A DNA stretch of 64,000 nt from Paramoeba atlantica (GCA_977017575.1 CDRNVI010000019.1:124001-188000); one strand, 5' to 3'; positions 1 through 10,068 are shown, numbered from the stretch's first letter. The notes: generated from the letters alone by a model not told the origin. Numbers and translations are program-made.

Positions 1-294
1 ACAGTTCTGAACCACACGGCCCGCTGAGTTATTATTTCCGTAGGTTGTAAATGACATGCTCTTTGGAACAGAATAAATTTCTTACGCGAAATCAATGTTT
101 TATTAGAATTGTTTTGTTCGTCACTCCCCTATTTTCAACTTAACCCCATATTTTCATTAGGTTTCATTAGAACTTTGGTTCTAATATTAAGAAACAGGCT
201 CATTTGGTATACTATTGACTCAGTCAATTCGACTGTTGAAAGGATAACCTTGTAACTTTAGTTTACAGAGAAGAATTGTCCTGAGCTTCACACA
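1..294. other. AT-rich flank, no gene seen
   Basis: This stretch holds no convincing coding frame on either strand. It is AT-rich and probably carries the 3' untranslated region of the PIG-X-like gene that ends at 295. Confidence 0.5.
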
Positions 295-864
295 TTATTT
301 ACAGTTCAAAAGTAAGAAGCTAGTCAGAAAGGCGCCACAAGTAGTCAAACATATCGTTGAGTATGTTACCCAGAGAAAGTCTTCTCGACGCCCTGTTGGG
401 ATTTCTGTTATTATTGTATTGTTCGGCTGCCTCACTCCTACTTGTTTTACTCCCACGTAGGCCTGAAAGTTAGGTGAAATATACCTTGTTGCTGAATGTG
501 CAGAGGTATCTGGATCAGCGTAACGAAAATGAATGGGAAGACTGACATCAAAAGTACCGTTTGTATTACATAACGGCATTATACGAACCTCATACAATTG
601 TGTTGCTTCATTTTCAGACCGCTCGATGTCTATCGGAGTATTAGCCTCGATCGCACTTGCTTCAATACCTCCCTCACTAGTATCAATATAAAATTGTCTG
701 GATAAAGGCATTATCAGCGAAAGTGAGTTACACGACTTGTATAAGTAATGTGAGGTCGCACAAGCATTTCTATTCGCAGAAGCATTCAAATCTCCGTGAA
801 TGCGAAGCTGGCGATGAAAACCGATGCCTATTAAACTCCAGGCGATTGCCACGATTATACTCAT
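295..864 (-). CDS. PIG-X / PBN1-like GPI mannosyltransferase I subunit
   Basis: 189 residues starting at an ATG. The N-terminus (about residues 1-15) is hydrophobic like a signal peptide or anchor, the middle is lumen-like, and the last 25 residues form one membrane span. The middle matches the PIG-X/PBN1 pattern as I know it: a 'PLSRQFYID..E' stretch, an acidic 'PIDIE' stretch, and then the family signature 'LPIHFRYADP'. PIG-X stabilises PIG-M, the enzyme that adds the first mannose to GPI anchors in the ER lumen. The length is in the usual range for PIG-X. Other single-span ER proteins could share parts of the pattern, so the call rests mainly on the H-x-RY motif and the topology. Confidence 0.6.
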   Translation of the reverse strand: MSIIVAIAWSLIGIGFHRQLRIHGDLNASANRNACATSHYLYKSCNSLSLIMPLSRQFYIDTSEGGIEASAIEANTPIDIERSENEATQLYEVRIMPLCNTNGTFDVSLPIHFRYADPDTSAHSATRYISPNFQAYVGVKQVGVRQPNNTIITEIPTGRREDFLWVTYSTICLTTCGAFLTSFLLLNCK

Positions 865-1076
865 AAAAGGGCCGTCTTAAAACACGTATTGATTTGCAAA
901 AGCTACACTAACTGGACTTTGTACTCACTTTATAAAAAATAATGGGTCTCCTAAGGCTCACATAATACACATGTTGTCAAACAGAATGAGAGTAAGGCTA
1001 TAGATAGGAATCCGTTCAAGCAAAAATATGCATAGAAATAGAGAACACTAGTCACACATCTAAATCCGACTATCCA

Positions 1077-1733
1077 TTAGCCATTCTCTTCTACATCCCA
1101 CCTGACCAAGTCAACAAAAATATCTCTATGGGCGTGACGATGTTTTCGATACGATGCTGGGAGATCGTAACGCATTTCCGCAAGGAGGGTAGAAGTGATT
1201 TTACGCGTAGAAGTTGAACAACGTTCTGCCCATCGAGGAAAAAATTCCCTAGTTGATTTAAGATGCAGTGAATACACTCGTGGTGCTACACAGAGGGCTT
1301 CACTGACGAATAGCGTGTCTGCATGAGAACGCGACTTCGTGCCAAACGGAGGATTCATGATAGCTATATCGAAAGAAGAATGAAAGCACCGAGCAACTGA
1401 ACCGGGACGAACTTCATGTTTTATACCAGAAAATATTGAGCGCATTCCAATATCGTCCATGACGTTCTGCGCATGAGCCAGACTGCACTTGTCCACATCA
1501 ACTCCGACAACTGAGGCAGCTCCGAGCAAAGCGGATGCACAAGAAAGTGTCCCAGTACCGCATCCCAGATCTAAGATATGCAACCCTTCAAGCGACTGGT
1601 CTTCTTGTAGGCTCCATAGGCATCGAGCTGCAATATCCGGGGGTGTGAGATACTGTTCCAGTGTTATATCGGGGGATGAGAACTGGAAGTCTAACTCTCG
1701 AAGTGTGGCTTCAAGTTCCCACACACGGTACAT
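1077..1733 (-). CDS. METTL5: METTL5-type 18S rRNA m6A methyltransferase
   Basis: 218 residues. The N-terminus reads like METTL5 ('ELEATLRELDFQF' then 'LEQYLTPPDIAA'). The SAM-binding motif I 'DLGCGTG' is at 55-61 and the adenine-methyltransferase motif 'NPPFG' at 127-131. The C-terminus has the family's 'MRYDLPASYRKH' followed by a beta strand with 'DLVRW'. METTL5, with its TRMT112 partner, methylates one adenosine in the small-subunit rRNA. The length equals that of the human protein, so the frame looks complete and unspliced. The start fits the family N-terminus, with no upstream extension needed. This is one of the clearest calls in the window. Confidence 0.93.
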   Translation of the reverse strand: MYRVWELEATLRELDFQFSSPDITLEQYLTPPDIAARCLWSLQEDQSLEGLHILDLGCGTGTLSCASALLGAASVVGVDVDKCSLAHAQNVMDDIGMRSIFSGIKHEVRPGSVARCFHSSFDIAIMNPPFGTKSRSHADTLFVSEALCVAPRVYSLHLKSTREFFPRWAERCSTSTRKITSTLLAEMRYDLPASYRKHRHAHRDIFVDLVRWDVEENG

Positions 1734-2000
1734 TATCTCCTCGTATAAGTCAGTCTTGTCATTCAGTATTGTAGATAATAATGGACCTCCTTTGCTTTAA
1801 AGCTAAAGTCAAAAGTATGTGTTCTTTAAGCACTTCTCACATTTGTGTATTGTATCACTTATAAGGGACTTTCAACGCGCATACATTCTAAAAATTTAGT
1901 TTTCCATTTTATTAGTAAACATCTCGATCAACCGTGTGATAAACACGTTCGCCATCCTACTCTTGATTCTAAACTACATCCAATCCGCTCCGCCCCTTCC

Positions 2001-3101
2001 TCACCGCAGAACCGACTCCCCATGATGCGTCACACTTGCCGGTCGGTCCAAACCAAGGCCCCAATGAAGATCAGGCTCGTTGGTGCGGTAACTCGGCAAC
2101 CTCGGGGTGAGGTCCCGTCGGTCAAGCATCTCCCCCTCCTCCCCCCTCCCGGGGGTCATCTCCACCACCAGCTCCGGGGGGGCCTCCACGGCATGGGAAC
2201 ACCTCCCCTCGACCCCGGGCGTCATGTGGGCAATCCCACGGGTCTCCCAGGGCGCCACACGCCACCGGGCCCACACCTCCCGTGTGAGGATACACACAAA
2301 CACCACCACGCAGAACCCCGAGATCAGGTGCGCACTCACCAGTGCGGGGATCAAACACCGGTGGTGGTAACCCATCGAGGGGAGCAGGCGGGCCCATATC
2401 ACCCACAGCAGAAACCCCGGGAGCAGCAGCCGGAAGACGATCCAGGTAAGGTAGGTGAGGTAGAAACAGGCCACATAGGGCCACGTCTCGGCACGCCCTG
2501 TGCGCTCCAGCAGCACTTGACAGTTCAGGAAGAGCACCGGGAGCTCGACAAGGAGGAAGTTGGAGACGACAAAGGACCCGGCGCCGCATTGGGGGTTGAA
2601 GATGTGGACACAGAACGGGATGAGGGCCAGGATGTGGTGAACGACAAACACAAGCCACATCGGGACACGGTAAAGGATGATGATCGCGAGGTCGAGGAGG
2701 AAATAGGCCGTGGAGAACGCGACCAGGGCGTGCAGGGGAACGAGGTCGGACGTGCTGAGGGGCTCATAGTCGGATTTCCACTGGATCGTGGTTGTGGTTG
2801 CGATGAATCCAGGTACAACGACGAGGGCGTGCAGGGAGCTGTTGATGCGGCTACACCAATCCGCTTTGTAGCTCAAAGTGAATTTTGAGAAATAGGAGGA
2901 ACCGTAGCGTGCGGTGATGTACCAAGAAATGTAAAAAAGGAAAAGGAATGCGATTAGAGAACCTCCAAGTACAATAGCGTTGAACGTGATGCTGGGACTG
3001 TGACATCCAGGTGAGAGTGAGGCGTCGCACCGCTCGCTATCGTTGAGAAGCACCTGTGGGATAAACACACAAAGATATACGAACGAAAAAGCGAGTTTCA
3101 T
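2001..3101 (-). CDS. TLC-domain multi-span membrane protein
   Basis: 366 residues with a cleavable-looking signal or first span, then six or seven membrane segments between about residues 35 and 275. The segment 'VFVVHHILAL' carries the paired histidines typical of TRAM-LAG1-CLN8 (TLC) proteins. Family members include ceramide synthases and the TLCD lipid-regulating proteins. I see no Hox-like domain or longer Lag1 motif, so a TLCD-like role in membrane lipid composition fits better than ceramide synthase. The last 90 residues are hydrophilic and rich in Pro, Glu and Arg, with markedly GC-rich codons compared with the 5' half. Whether that tail is fully translated is uncertain. Confidence 0.7.
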   Translation of the reverse strand: MKLAFSFVYLCVFIPQVLLNDSERCDASLSPGCHSPSITFNAIVLGGSLIAFLFLFYISWYITARYGSSYFSKFTLSYKADWCSRINSSLHALVVVPGFIATTTTIQWKSDYEPLSTSDLVPLHALVAFSTAYFLLDLAIIILYRVPMWLVFVVHHILALIPFCVHIFNPQCGAGSFVVSNFLLVELPVLFLNCQVLLERTGRAETWPYVACFYLTYLTWIVFRLLLPGFLLWVIWARLLPSMGYHHRCLIPALVSAHLISGFCVVVFVCILTREVWARWRVAPWETRGIAHMTPGVEGRCSHAVEAPPELVVEMTPGRGEEGEMLDRRDLTPRLPSYRTNEPDLHWGLGLDRPASVTHHGESVLR

Positions 3102-3495
3102 GCCTCGAATATTCGGTAAGGAGATTTTACTGTCTTGGGACGCACATCATTCCACTCATCACGGACAAATCGAAGGAAAACAAGGAAAGGATAACTACGT
3201 AAAATAACCGTATGTACTCGTGCCAGTTTGTTCAGAAAACTTAATAATGCTTGAGTATAATGTCCCCGTCCCAACTATTTATTAATAGTGTATAGGAAAG
3301 TACAGTGCAAGCAAAATGAAGCGTCTAGATGCCTTCGCCTGTTCGTTTTCGACCGATTTTCATCGATATGTCACAAAGAACGATAAGCAAGATGTAAAAT
3401 TATATACATACCGTCGCATCAATGCGATTAGAATAATCAGCGCTAGCCATGCGCGACGTTACAGTAACGATTGTCTGCGTCAGAATCAATAGATG
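3102..3495. other. Intergenic, no gene seen
   Basis: About 390 AT-rich bases between the TLC gene and TDP1. I see no conserved frame, RNA gene or repeat. It should contain the 3' UTR of TDP1 and the 5' region of the TLC gene. Confidence 0.5.
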
Positions 3496-5370
3496 CTAAA
3501 GAATAACGCTCGGATACGTTTTTCCAAGTACATCCTTGCCACTCGCATAATCAGTATCGATTGCCCATGGAATGTCCCTTGAGCTACCTGTACAGCTATG
3601 TTGATAGGGCAAAGGTGGCAGTTCGTACGGTAAGCACACACAAAAGTAGTGTGCTTTTTTGATTGTCTTATCCTCATGGCTTCGACTTGAAAGAGGAGAA
3701 TCTTCAGATGTACGTGTATTTGCATGCGTGCCGACGCTAGAATTTGAGAACGTGTAGTGATACGAACAGTTCAATATATCGAGAGACGACGCTGAACAGT
3801 GATGGGAACATGATTTAGGTAATTGCAATGGAAATTGCGGCGTGCAGCTAAAACAATCCCAATGTGAAAGAGTATGTTCTAGCCTGTGCGGTGTAAAAAG
3901 GACACCGAGTTCGTATGATCGAATACACAGTTGTGATGCATTGAGTTGCTCTTGCCCCCACGCAGCTTTCGAAAGATTAGCGCTAGTGAGCAAAACATAG
4001 TGCAGACGCACCGTTGTGGTATCTACGTGTATGCGGCCAACACCCTGTCCTGTATTGTCTTTTGCAGAATGACTTAGGTTTTCGTACACACAATAGGACT
4101 TTATATGCGGCATTGCTCTACATCGAATTTTATACGGACATACTGTATGCATGCCGGCGCAATGCCTTTCATCTTTGCTTCTTTTCGTTGTTCCATCGGA
4201 TAAACCGGAATCAGACCACCTGGACATCATGGAAGACATGAATAATTTGTGATTTTTTTGTGGCACTGGAAGAGATCCACCCGCACGCCATCCCTCGATG
4301 GAGTTCGCAACTTCCTTTACCGTTGGAAAGATAAGTTTCATGTGACTGAGGGAGGGAAAAATTCCAAATTTCTGTCCAAAATTCATCAACCATTTTTCAT
4401 CCATGGAGCCTAAACTTGAAAATTGGCATGATAAAGTGCGCGGCGGGGCTTTTGCGCCAGTGTCAAATTTCAAAGATTTTTCGTCTTGTTGCAAAATATG
4501 TTTCAAGCGCCATTGTCCCCATTCGCCCAGGGGTTCCGTATTCTGTCGCGTAAGAGATCCTTCCGCAGACTCTGTTACTGCTACGGATACCTTTCTTCGA
4601 TGATGCTTATGATAACCAGGAACTGAAGCAACTATATCTGCAGTTGCAAAGCGAAAGTCGTGTGCCATAATTCGACTTACGTTCCACCCGCCAATAAAAG
4701 AAAAGTATTCATAAAGATCATGACCAAAGTCTCGCAGATTGTTAACGTCACAGGAGCCCTTATAGGCCTCTGTGAGCTTTGGAAAATCTTGCACCCAAAT
4801 GCCTTGAGATTTTCCGTCCCAGTCGCTGCTCACGTAGTTAGCTGTATGTATGCAAACTCTCATTCCGCGCTCATTGAAGCATAAAACACTTTTCGTGTGA
4901 TGCGTGCCATATGAAATAGGCAGTGACGGAGCAACAATACGCACGTTTTCATATTTTGTCGCAGATTTCGGCAAGACAATGCAATGCGTCTCAATTCCTC
5001 TGTTCCCTGATAGAGAATCTCGAGATGTCGTACATCGCTTTCTAGCCTCGGAATAACAATCTCCCGTAATTACAACTATTTCCGGGACACAGGAGAAACA
5101 AGGATCACTGACTGTTTCCAGCCAATCTAAGTCTGTCATGTAGTTACTGAAAACTATAAGATCCCAATCAGGTAAGCCGGGTTTGTTGCAACCCAAAATA
5201 TCACGCAAGTGCAGCGTGTCTTCATTGGGATCACATAATACATCAGATTTTCTGATGTTGGAAGCATTCACATCTACAGTTTTTGTTCGCTTCTCTCCGT
5301 AAAGATGTTCGAAGGACTCAATGAAATTGTACCATAATGGAATGGGGCGACATTCAGAGTGATGGTTCAT
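3496..5370 (-). CDS. TDP1: Tyrosyl-DNA phosphodiesterase (TDP1)
   Basis: 624 residues from the first ATG; an in-frame TTG lies four codons upstream but is an unlikely start. Both halves of the duplicated phospholipase-D fold are visible. The first has H158-T-K160 in 'GTHHTKSVLCF' with N178 in 'HTANYVSSDW'. The second has H422-I-K424 in 'RAMPHIKSY' with N465 in 'LLTSANLSKAAWG'. These are the catalytic HxK/N pairs of TDP1, which removes stalled topoisomerase I peptides from DNA 3' ends. The C-terminus ('IPWAIDTDYASGKDVLG') also matches the family. The protein is complete, and the gene ends 20-40 bases before the neighbouring unknown membrane protein gene begins. Confidence 0.93.
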   Translation of the reverse strand: MNHHSECRPIPLWYNFIESFEHLYGEKRTKTVDVNASNIRKSDVLCDPNEDTLHLRDILGCNKPGLPDWDLIVFSNYMTDLDWLETVSDPCFSCVPEIVVITGDCYSEARKRCTTSRDSLSGNRGIETHCIVLPKSATKYENVRIVAPSLPISYGTHHTKSVLCFNERGMRVCIHTANYVSSDWDGKSQGIWVQDFPKLTEAYKGSCDVNNLRDFGHDLYEYFSFIGGWNVSRIMAHDFRFATADIVASVPGYHKHHRRKVSVAVTESAEGSLTRQNTEPLGEWGQWRLKHILQQDEKSLKFDTGAKAPPRTLSCQFSSLGSMDEKWLMNFGQKFGIFPSLSHMKLIFPTVKEVANSIEGWRAGGSLPVPQKNHKLFMSSMMSRWSDSGLSDGTTKRSKDERHCAGMHTVCPYKIRCRAMPHIKSYCVYENLSHSAKDNTGQGVGRIHVDTTTVRLHYVLLTSANLSKAAWGQEQLNASQLCIRSYELGVLFTPHRLEHTLSHWDCFSCTPQFPLQLPKSCSHHCSASSLDILNCSYHYTFSNSSVGTHANTRTSEDSPLSSRSHEDKTIKKAHYFCVCLPYELPPLPYQHSCTGSSRDIPWAIDTDYASGKDVLGKTYPSVIL

Positions 5371-5403
5371 GCACCAATACAAGTTAATAACGAAATGCTG
5401 TTT

Positions 5404-6348
5404 TTAAAAGGAAAAATATATATAACTTATTCGTCGCATTGATTTCTTGTCTCTTATTACATCTGAAATCAATTTTGTAGCCGCGAATTGTACAGGATGC
5501 GTGTATCCGCTTACCATAAAAATCAAGGCATCGGCACGACGTGCTAAAAAAAAGTATGCTATTGCAAGGGTGAAAAGTATGTAACCAATCACTAACCACA
5601 CCTTACGTGGCAATCCAAAGTAAAAGACATCCAACTGTGCGGTGTATCGAGTAATATAATAATCGGAAGAATTTCCTGGACCGAATCCTGCCCAAGGAGG
5701 GTCTAAATAACCAGCACGTAGCACTTGCGGAAAAAGAGGGACAGCGCCAATGCCGGAAAGAATGATCCCAATAAAGAGAACGGGTGTGCCTTGAAAACCG
5801 TTCAAATCCTGGAGATGAACTTCGCAGTGCTTCATTAAAGAAGAAGTGCCGTTGCTTCCTTGACAAACATCTTCAAAAATTGCGTCACCATAAAGCGCAG
5901 TTCCGTAAACAACGTCAAGAACCGCGGGATTGGAAGCACGATAGGAGAGTACAAGTTGTAGGGTCATCTCTTCACTGGCTTGCGGTACTGCATACCAGCG
6001 CTCGTTCGGGAATGGTAGCGCTAGTAACCTACATGTATTTTCCATGTTCCCCCGACCTGCATCCTTGGTCCATAGTCGGCCTTCATTCAAAGAATTCCGG
6101 TCTATGGCCACCTCTTGACTCCACACGGGAGCGTCCAGTGAGAGAATCGTAAGTGGTCGGGAAAGGGCGCGCTGCAGTTGTTCACGTGACAAGGGTTGAT
6201 AAGGTGACGTGATCCAGTGTTGGTGAACATCCGAGCGAACAAAAGGAAAAAGCTGCAGAAAAAATACAAGAAAGAACCCTGTTCTCACTTGTGTTAGGAA
6301 TGGGGTACCAAGGTAGAGTTCAGAGCGGTTCATTTTGGTCAACAGCAT
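5404..6348 (-). CDS. Unknown secretory-pathway membrane protein
   Basis: 314 residues; I do not recognise the family. The first 40 residues end in a strong hydrophobic run resembling a signal peptide. A soluble, presumably lumenal part follows to about residue 190, with several potential N-glycosylation sites such as 'NGT' and 'NSS'. Hydrophobic spans follow at about 195-218 and 250-272, with a weaker one before the basic C-terminus. This suggests an ER or Golgi protein with a lumenal head and two or three spans. An alternative ATG five codons downstream is equally possible. The stop lies about 35 bases from the TDP1 start, which is unusually tight here. Confidence 0.65.
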   Translation of the reverse strand: MLLTKMNRSELYLGTPFLTQVRTGFFLVFFLQLFPFVRSDVHQHWITSPYQPLSREQLQRALSRPLTILSLDAPVWSQEVAIDRNSLNEGRLWTKDAGRGNMENTCRLLALPFPNERWYAVPQASEEMTLQLVLSYRASNPAVLDVVYGTALYGDAIFEDVCQGSNGTSSLMKHCEVHLQDLNGFQGTPVLFIGIILSGIGAVPLFPQVLRAGYLDPPWAGFGPGNSSDYYITRYTAQLDVFYFGLPRKVWLVIGYILFTLAIAYFFLARRADALIFMVSGYTHPVQFAATKLISDVIRDKKSMRRISYIYFSF

Positions 6349-6723
6349 AAATAAGTTGCACAGACATGCATGTATAGTGATAGAAAATAAGCATTCATGT
6401 ATTATGCAAAAAATAGTAGCGACGCATCCATGAGGGTATGGGTGAGATTAAAATCTACATGTAATTTAATTGTACTATGAACGTCACTTGTATCGTTTGC
6501 GAAGACATTGTTTAATTAAAAGGAACCTATTGAAAACGTGTCTAAAGTATTTTTCCGGCCTCTCATATATCGTAACGTACTACATTTCGCTATTCAAAAT
6601 ATGTACAAAGAACCCTGCCCAAAATTGTAAGCTTTCATTGCATAATGTTTTCAATTCACATCGAAAACAAGTCAACGAAATAAACAAGCAATTCAAAAAA
6701 TATCGATTTTTTTTCATAATTGT
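6349..6723. other. Intergenic, AT-rich
   Basis: About 375 very AT-rich bases. No coding frame or repeat with support. Probably untranslated regions of the two flanking minus-strand genes. Confidence 0.5.
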
Positions 6724-7302
6724 CTAAACAAAACCTTTCGTGGGCTCCGTTGAAAAATCATTCATATCTGAATCAAATTCCCGATTCTCTTCATCAAAAT
6801 CACTTTCAGCAACATCCTCCTCACCCACTTCATCTTCCTCCACGTCTCCCCTCTCCCCTCCCTCTTCCGCGTTCCGTATCTCCTCCATCCGTTTCGACAA
6901 ACTCTCCACGCCCCCTTTGTTTACGAAACCACGAAGCCCCGCGAGGGCACCCGCCCCGACCATCCCCAACGGCCCCCCTGCCACAAACCCCGCCGCGGCC
7001 CCTTTCACCGCCTCATTCGCGGCATGGTGCGCGCTCTTATCTGTGAGCACCGCGTGGCCGAACCGTTTGAGATGTTTCACTACCCCCTCCATGGGATCCT
7101 CCAAGGCGGGGGAGCTCTCCTCATCCTCATCGTCCTCCTCATGCTCTTCCTCATCGTCCCACACGTTACCGGCAGAGGACTTGGATTTCGTAGCTGAATA
7201 CTTTTCTAGGCTTTGGACTTCTCTTGGATTGCGTTCTGTGCGAGCGGTGACACCCAGGAGAGCGATGAAGAGGAAGAGAAGGAGTGTGAGCGAATGTCGC
7301 AT
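6724..7302 (-). CDS. Unknown acidic secreted protein with Gly/Ala-rich hydrophobic core
   Basis: 192 residues with an excellent signal peptide (residues 1-20, 'SLTLLLFLFIALLG'). The mature part has an Asp/Glu-rich tract around 50-65, a Gly/Ala-rich hydrophobic stretch at about 100-130 ('AAAGFVAGGPLGMVGAG'), and a second acidic tail. The Gly/Ala stretch could insert into a membrane or form a glycine-zipper helix pair. I recognise no family. The gene is more GC-rich than its flanks. A long opposite-strand frame over the same bases is a shadow of this biased composition. Confidence 0.6.
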   Translation of the reverse strand: MRHSLTLLLFLFIALLGVTARTERNPREVQSLEKYSATKSKSSAGNVWDDEEEHEEDDEDEESSPALEDPMEGVVKHLKRFGHAVLTDKSAHHAANEAVKGAAAGFVAGGPLGMVGAGALAGLRGFVNKGGVESLSKRMEEIRNAEEGGERGDVEEDEVGEEDVAESDFDEENREFDSDMNDFSTEPTKGFV

Positions 7303-7721
7303 GAGATCGGACGGGGGTACCAGTAGGGAAGGGTGGTGTTGCGAAGTAGAAGGGAGGGTAGAAAGTAGAAAATAGGAAAAAAAAGAGCGGCTAGGGTAGA
7401 AATAAGAGTCATCGAGTAGGTATACAACGGAACACGAAAGGTAAACGAGAGGTTGAAGGAAATCAGGATAAAATAACGTGGCGTGCTTTGTAATGTTGAC
7501 GTGTTGGATAAAAAAGGTTGAATATGCGCGTGACTATGAGATATACACTTAACACAGTAAATTCTCATTAGATAACAATCCTTTACATATAGAAATTACA
7601 TGAGAAGTTCACATACGTATGATAAATGCTCTTGACATTATTTTACAGTGGAAGGAATCTTTTTTGCAAGACAAAAATCTTCTCAGAATACTAAGTATCG
7701 AGCAAGTAATACTTGCTCGAG
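7303..7721. other. Intergenic with a 23-base perfect palindrome
   Basis: About 420 bases without a gene. The only structure is a perfect inverted repeat at 7698-7720, with 11-base arms around a single A. It abuts the Derlin stop codon, and in the Derlin transcript it would form a hairpin one base after the stop. Confidence 0.6.
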
Positions 7722-8363
7722 CTAAGCTGAATCGATGGAGAAAATATTTAGTACAGTATCAGGTATTTTAATCCCTTTGTTGCGCAATAATTTAGGAGCA
7801 ATATCGGCGAGAAACCAGTATACATGACCGATGATAATACCGAGAAATTCATCTCGAATCGGTTGATTCATCACTAGTGATAGTAGCAAGAACACGTAAG
7901 GGATGTATGGCGCCGCTACAGGAAATAGTCCCAACACGTGAAGCTGTTCGTATGGATGACGTCGACACCAGACATACAGAACATACAATAACATTGGAGA
8001 GCTGAGAAAGAAAATGTTGAGAAAATATGCTGCGGTGAGCATTAAGATGGCCCCGAAAAGCAGCATGCAAATGAAACCAACAGTCCGATTTCGATAGTAG
8101 TGTTCCTCTAAGCGACAAAAATACATGTACAAGAAGTGCATGTGAAAAAAGAAGTTTAGTCCGAACCCTTCGAAGAATGTAAAGGTAGTTACCAAGCGCC
8201 AATACTCGTTTCGCGCAAAAACCTGTGCAAAATTTAAGTACAGCGAAAGTGGAGTAACAAAACGAAATGTAATCGCTGCGGCAGTGAGGCAACATGCTGT
8301 TACGTAAGTTCGAGTCACGACGGGCATATCGTAGTACCATGTATCCAACTGCACGTCGGCCAT
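7722..8363 (-). CDS. Derlin (ER-associated degradation membrane protein)
   Basis: 213 residues starting at 'MADVQLDTWYYDMPVVTRTY'. The frame stays open 59 codons upstream, but this ATG gives the standard Derlin N-terminus. The 'P.VTR.Y' motif, the 'YWRLVTTF' WR motif in loop 1, four to six spans and the 'GHVYWFLADI' segment are all present. Derlins are inactive rhomboid-like proteins that help move misfolded proteins out of the ER to the proteasome. No catalytic Ser/His pair is seen, as expected. The length is close to that of fungal and animal Derlins. Confidence 0.9.
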   Translation of the reverse strand: MADVQLDTWYYDMPVVTRTYVTACCLTAAAITFRFVTPLSLYLNFAQVFARNEYWRLVTTFTFFEGFGLNFFFHMHFLYMYFCRLEEHYYRNRTVGFICMLLFGAILMLTAAYFLNIFFLSSPMLLYVLYVWCRRHPYEQLHVLGLFPVAAPYIPYVFLLLSLVMNQPIRDEFLGIIIGHVYWFLADIAPKLLRNKGIKIPDTVLNIFSIDSA

Positions 8364-8502
8364 GTAGATATAGAATAATAAAGGAGAAGAGTGTGAATAT
8401 TTCGAACACATGTGAGTACTTTTTAGTGAAGTTAAATAAGCGCCTTGTGCTAAATGATGACTTTCTTTTCTCAACATCGCTGACGGATTCATAAAACCAA
8501 AA

Positions 8503-9675
8503 TCAAGCATCCGCCAGCGGAGAATGATTCTGCTTTCCAAGATTGACGCTGATTTCCTCAGAATAAATATGCCACAGGGAATTTAAACTTACAACTAATC
8601 GGCATACTCTTGTAGTAAAGTCCTTGGACTGCAGAGAAGAGTAAAAACACCACAAGACACGTTCGCACAAGAACTCGCATAATACTTCTTGCTCGTGACT
8701 AACGTCTCTTGATTGTTCCAGAAAGTGACAGGCATTGATTACCTGTAACGCACGCTCTTGATTCATCAGTTCAGGGCATATAGAACGGAGGTTATCACGC
8801 TCCACATCGAAATCGGTATTTAAGAGTTGCAGAATATTATTCCTCTCGGAAGCAAACATCTGCGCCGCAGCAGACTTTATAGGAGAGTATTGAGTTATAC
8901 AGTAGGAACAGAGTACGCTAGACGGAAGTGTCACAATCAACATGCCCAGCAGGATAAAAACAATTCCCAGTGCCTGCCCTGCTGCGGTACGGGGAACAAG
9001 GTCTCCATAACCCACCGTACAGAGAGTGGAGACAACCCAATAAACCCCGTCAAAGATAGACTGGTACGGCGTAGAGAAAGATTCTCCCACGACGTTCGTA
9101 CCATTCCAGGAAGATGAAAACGAGTCAAAACGGGATGTGAGATTCTCAACATAGAACGTGAGTACACCCCCAACGAATCCCGCCATCAGGAGAGCAGCCA
9201 GGCCTACCAGCAGTACGGGACCCGACAAATTCAAAATCCGCACCAATGCTTCATACTGTGAATGCAGTGCAGTAAGACGTAGTAATCGCAGTAGACGCAG
9301 ACTCGACAGAATACGAAGGCCAGGACTGTGCTGAAAGTCGGCGCTGTGCGTTATGAAACAGCAAAGAATTTCATAGAGAAAAGGCAGAAGACATAGAAAT
9401 CGACAGAGAAATGCCTTAACATTGAACGGCGTTTGTTTCTTAAAATTCGGAAAAACGAGTTCCAGTAGAAAAGCAATTTCCGTGAACCATAGGATGTACA
9501 GTGTGGGGCATATTCTGCTGTTGTCAAGCACACAGGCATATATTGCAGGATCTGTCTCAGCAAGGCTCACGGTACAGTTTATTAAGATGAGAGCGGCATT
9601 TACATAGATTCCAAAATGCAATGGATTAGGACTTCCTTCGGAGTCTCCTCTTCCGTGTTGAGAATTATTGGACAT
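8503..9675 (-). CDS. Voltage-gated-type potassium channel
   Basis: 390 residues with six membrane spans and a pore loop. S1 lies at about 22-48, S2 at 58-77, S3 at 88-108 and S4 at 119-135, with spaced arginines in 'RILSSLRLLRLLRL'. S5 is at 150-175, the K+ selectivity filter 'TVGYGD' at 220-225, and S6 follows at 234-258. The arrangement is that of a Kv/KCNQ-like subunit, four of which form a plasma- or organelle-membrane K+ channel. The N-terminus is short with no T1 domain, and the 120-residue C-terminus is soluble without a recognisable cyclic-nucleotide domain. Its stop is 139 bases from the Derlin start. Confidence 0.9.
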   Translation of the reverse strand: MSNNSQHGRGDSEGSPNPLHFGIYVNAALILINCTVSLAETDPAIYACVLDNSRICPTLYILWFTEIAFLLELVFPNFKKQTPFNVKAFLCRFLCLLPFLYEILCCFITHSADFQHSPGLRILSSLRLLRLLRLTALHSQYEALVRILNLSGPVLLVGLAALLMAGFVGGVLTFYVENLTSRFDSFSSSWNGTNVVGESFSTPYQSIFDGVYWVVSTLCTVGYGDLVPRTAAGQALGIVFILLGMLIVTLPSSVLCSYCITQYSPIKSAAAQMFASERNNILQLLNTDFDVERDNLRSICPELMNQERALQVINACHFLEQSRDVSHEQEVLCEFLCERVLWCFYSSLQSKDFTTRVCRLVVSLNSLWHIYSEEISVNLGKQNHSPLADA

Positions 9676-10068
9676 AATTGCTAAGCATGAAATTATATTC
9701 AGACCGATGCATGTATCTGGACCCTGTCGAGCTCAAGGTAAACTCAGGAACATTGAATACTAAAATCACATGATGCAAATATAAATATATTAATACGACA
9801 AACATCTAAGTTTGCGTGACCGAAGTACTGACAAGCGAACCAATGCAGCACTAGTAAAAGGAAGTAGACCCAAGAGAGGGTAAATAGTCCCAATATCGCA
9901 CATACAATACTAAATGTAGCGCCAATAACAATATTTTTTTTGGAGCATCTGTATGATGCATGTGGTCTATAGCTACATTCGTCTATAGGTAGTATCAGAT
10001 TCTTTAAATCAAATTGGCTGCATACTTACGGGGTAATGACCTATTCGTGAAGCAAATGATTTACAAAC
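9676..10068. other. Intergenic, no gene seen
   Basis: About 390 AT-rich bases between the K+ channel gene and the UTP5-like gene. No frame, repeat or RNA signal that I can support. Confidence 0.5.

Noticed and set aside
1845-2888. Plus-strand frame of 347 codons opposite the TLC gene
   Set aside because: It is the antisense of a GC-rich coding region, has low-complexity His/Pro/Gly/Asp content and no family features.
6740-7375. Long plus-strand Ser/Pro-rich frame opposite the acidic secreted protein
   Set aside because: The minus-strand frame has a clear signal peptide; the plus frame is the expected mirror of acidic and Gly/Ala codons.
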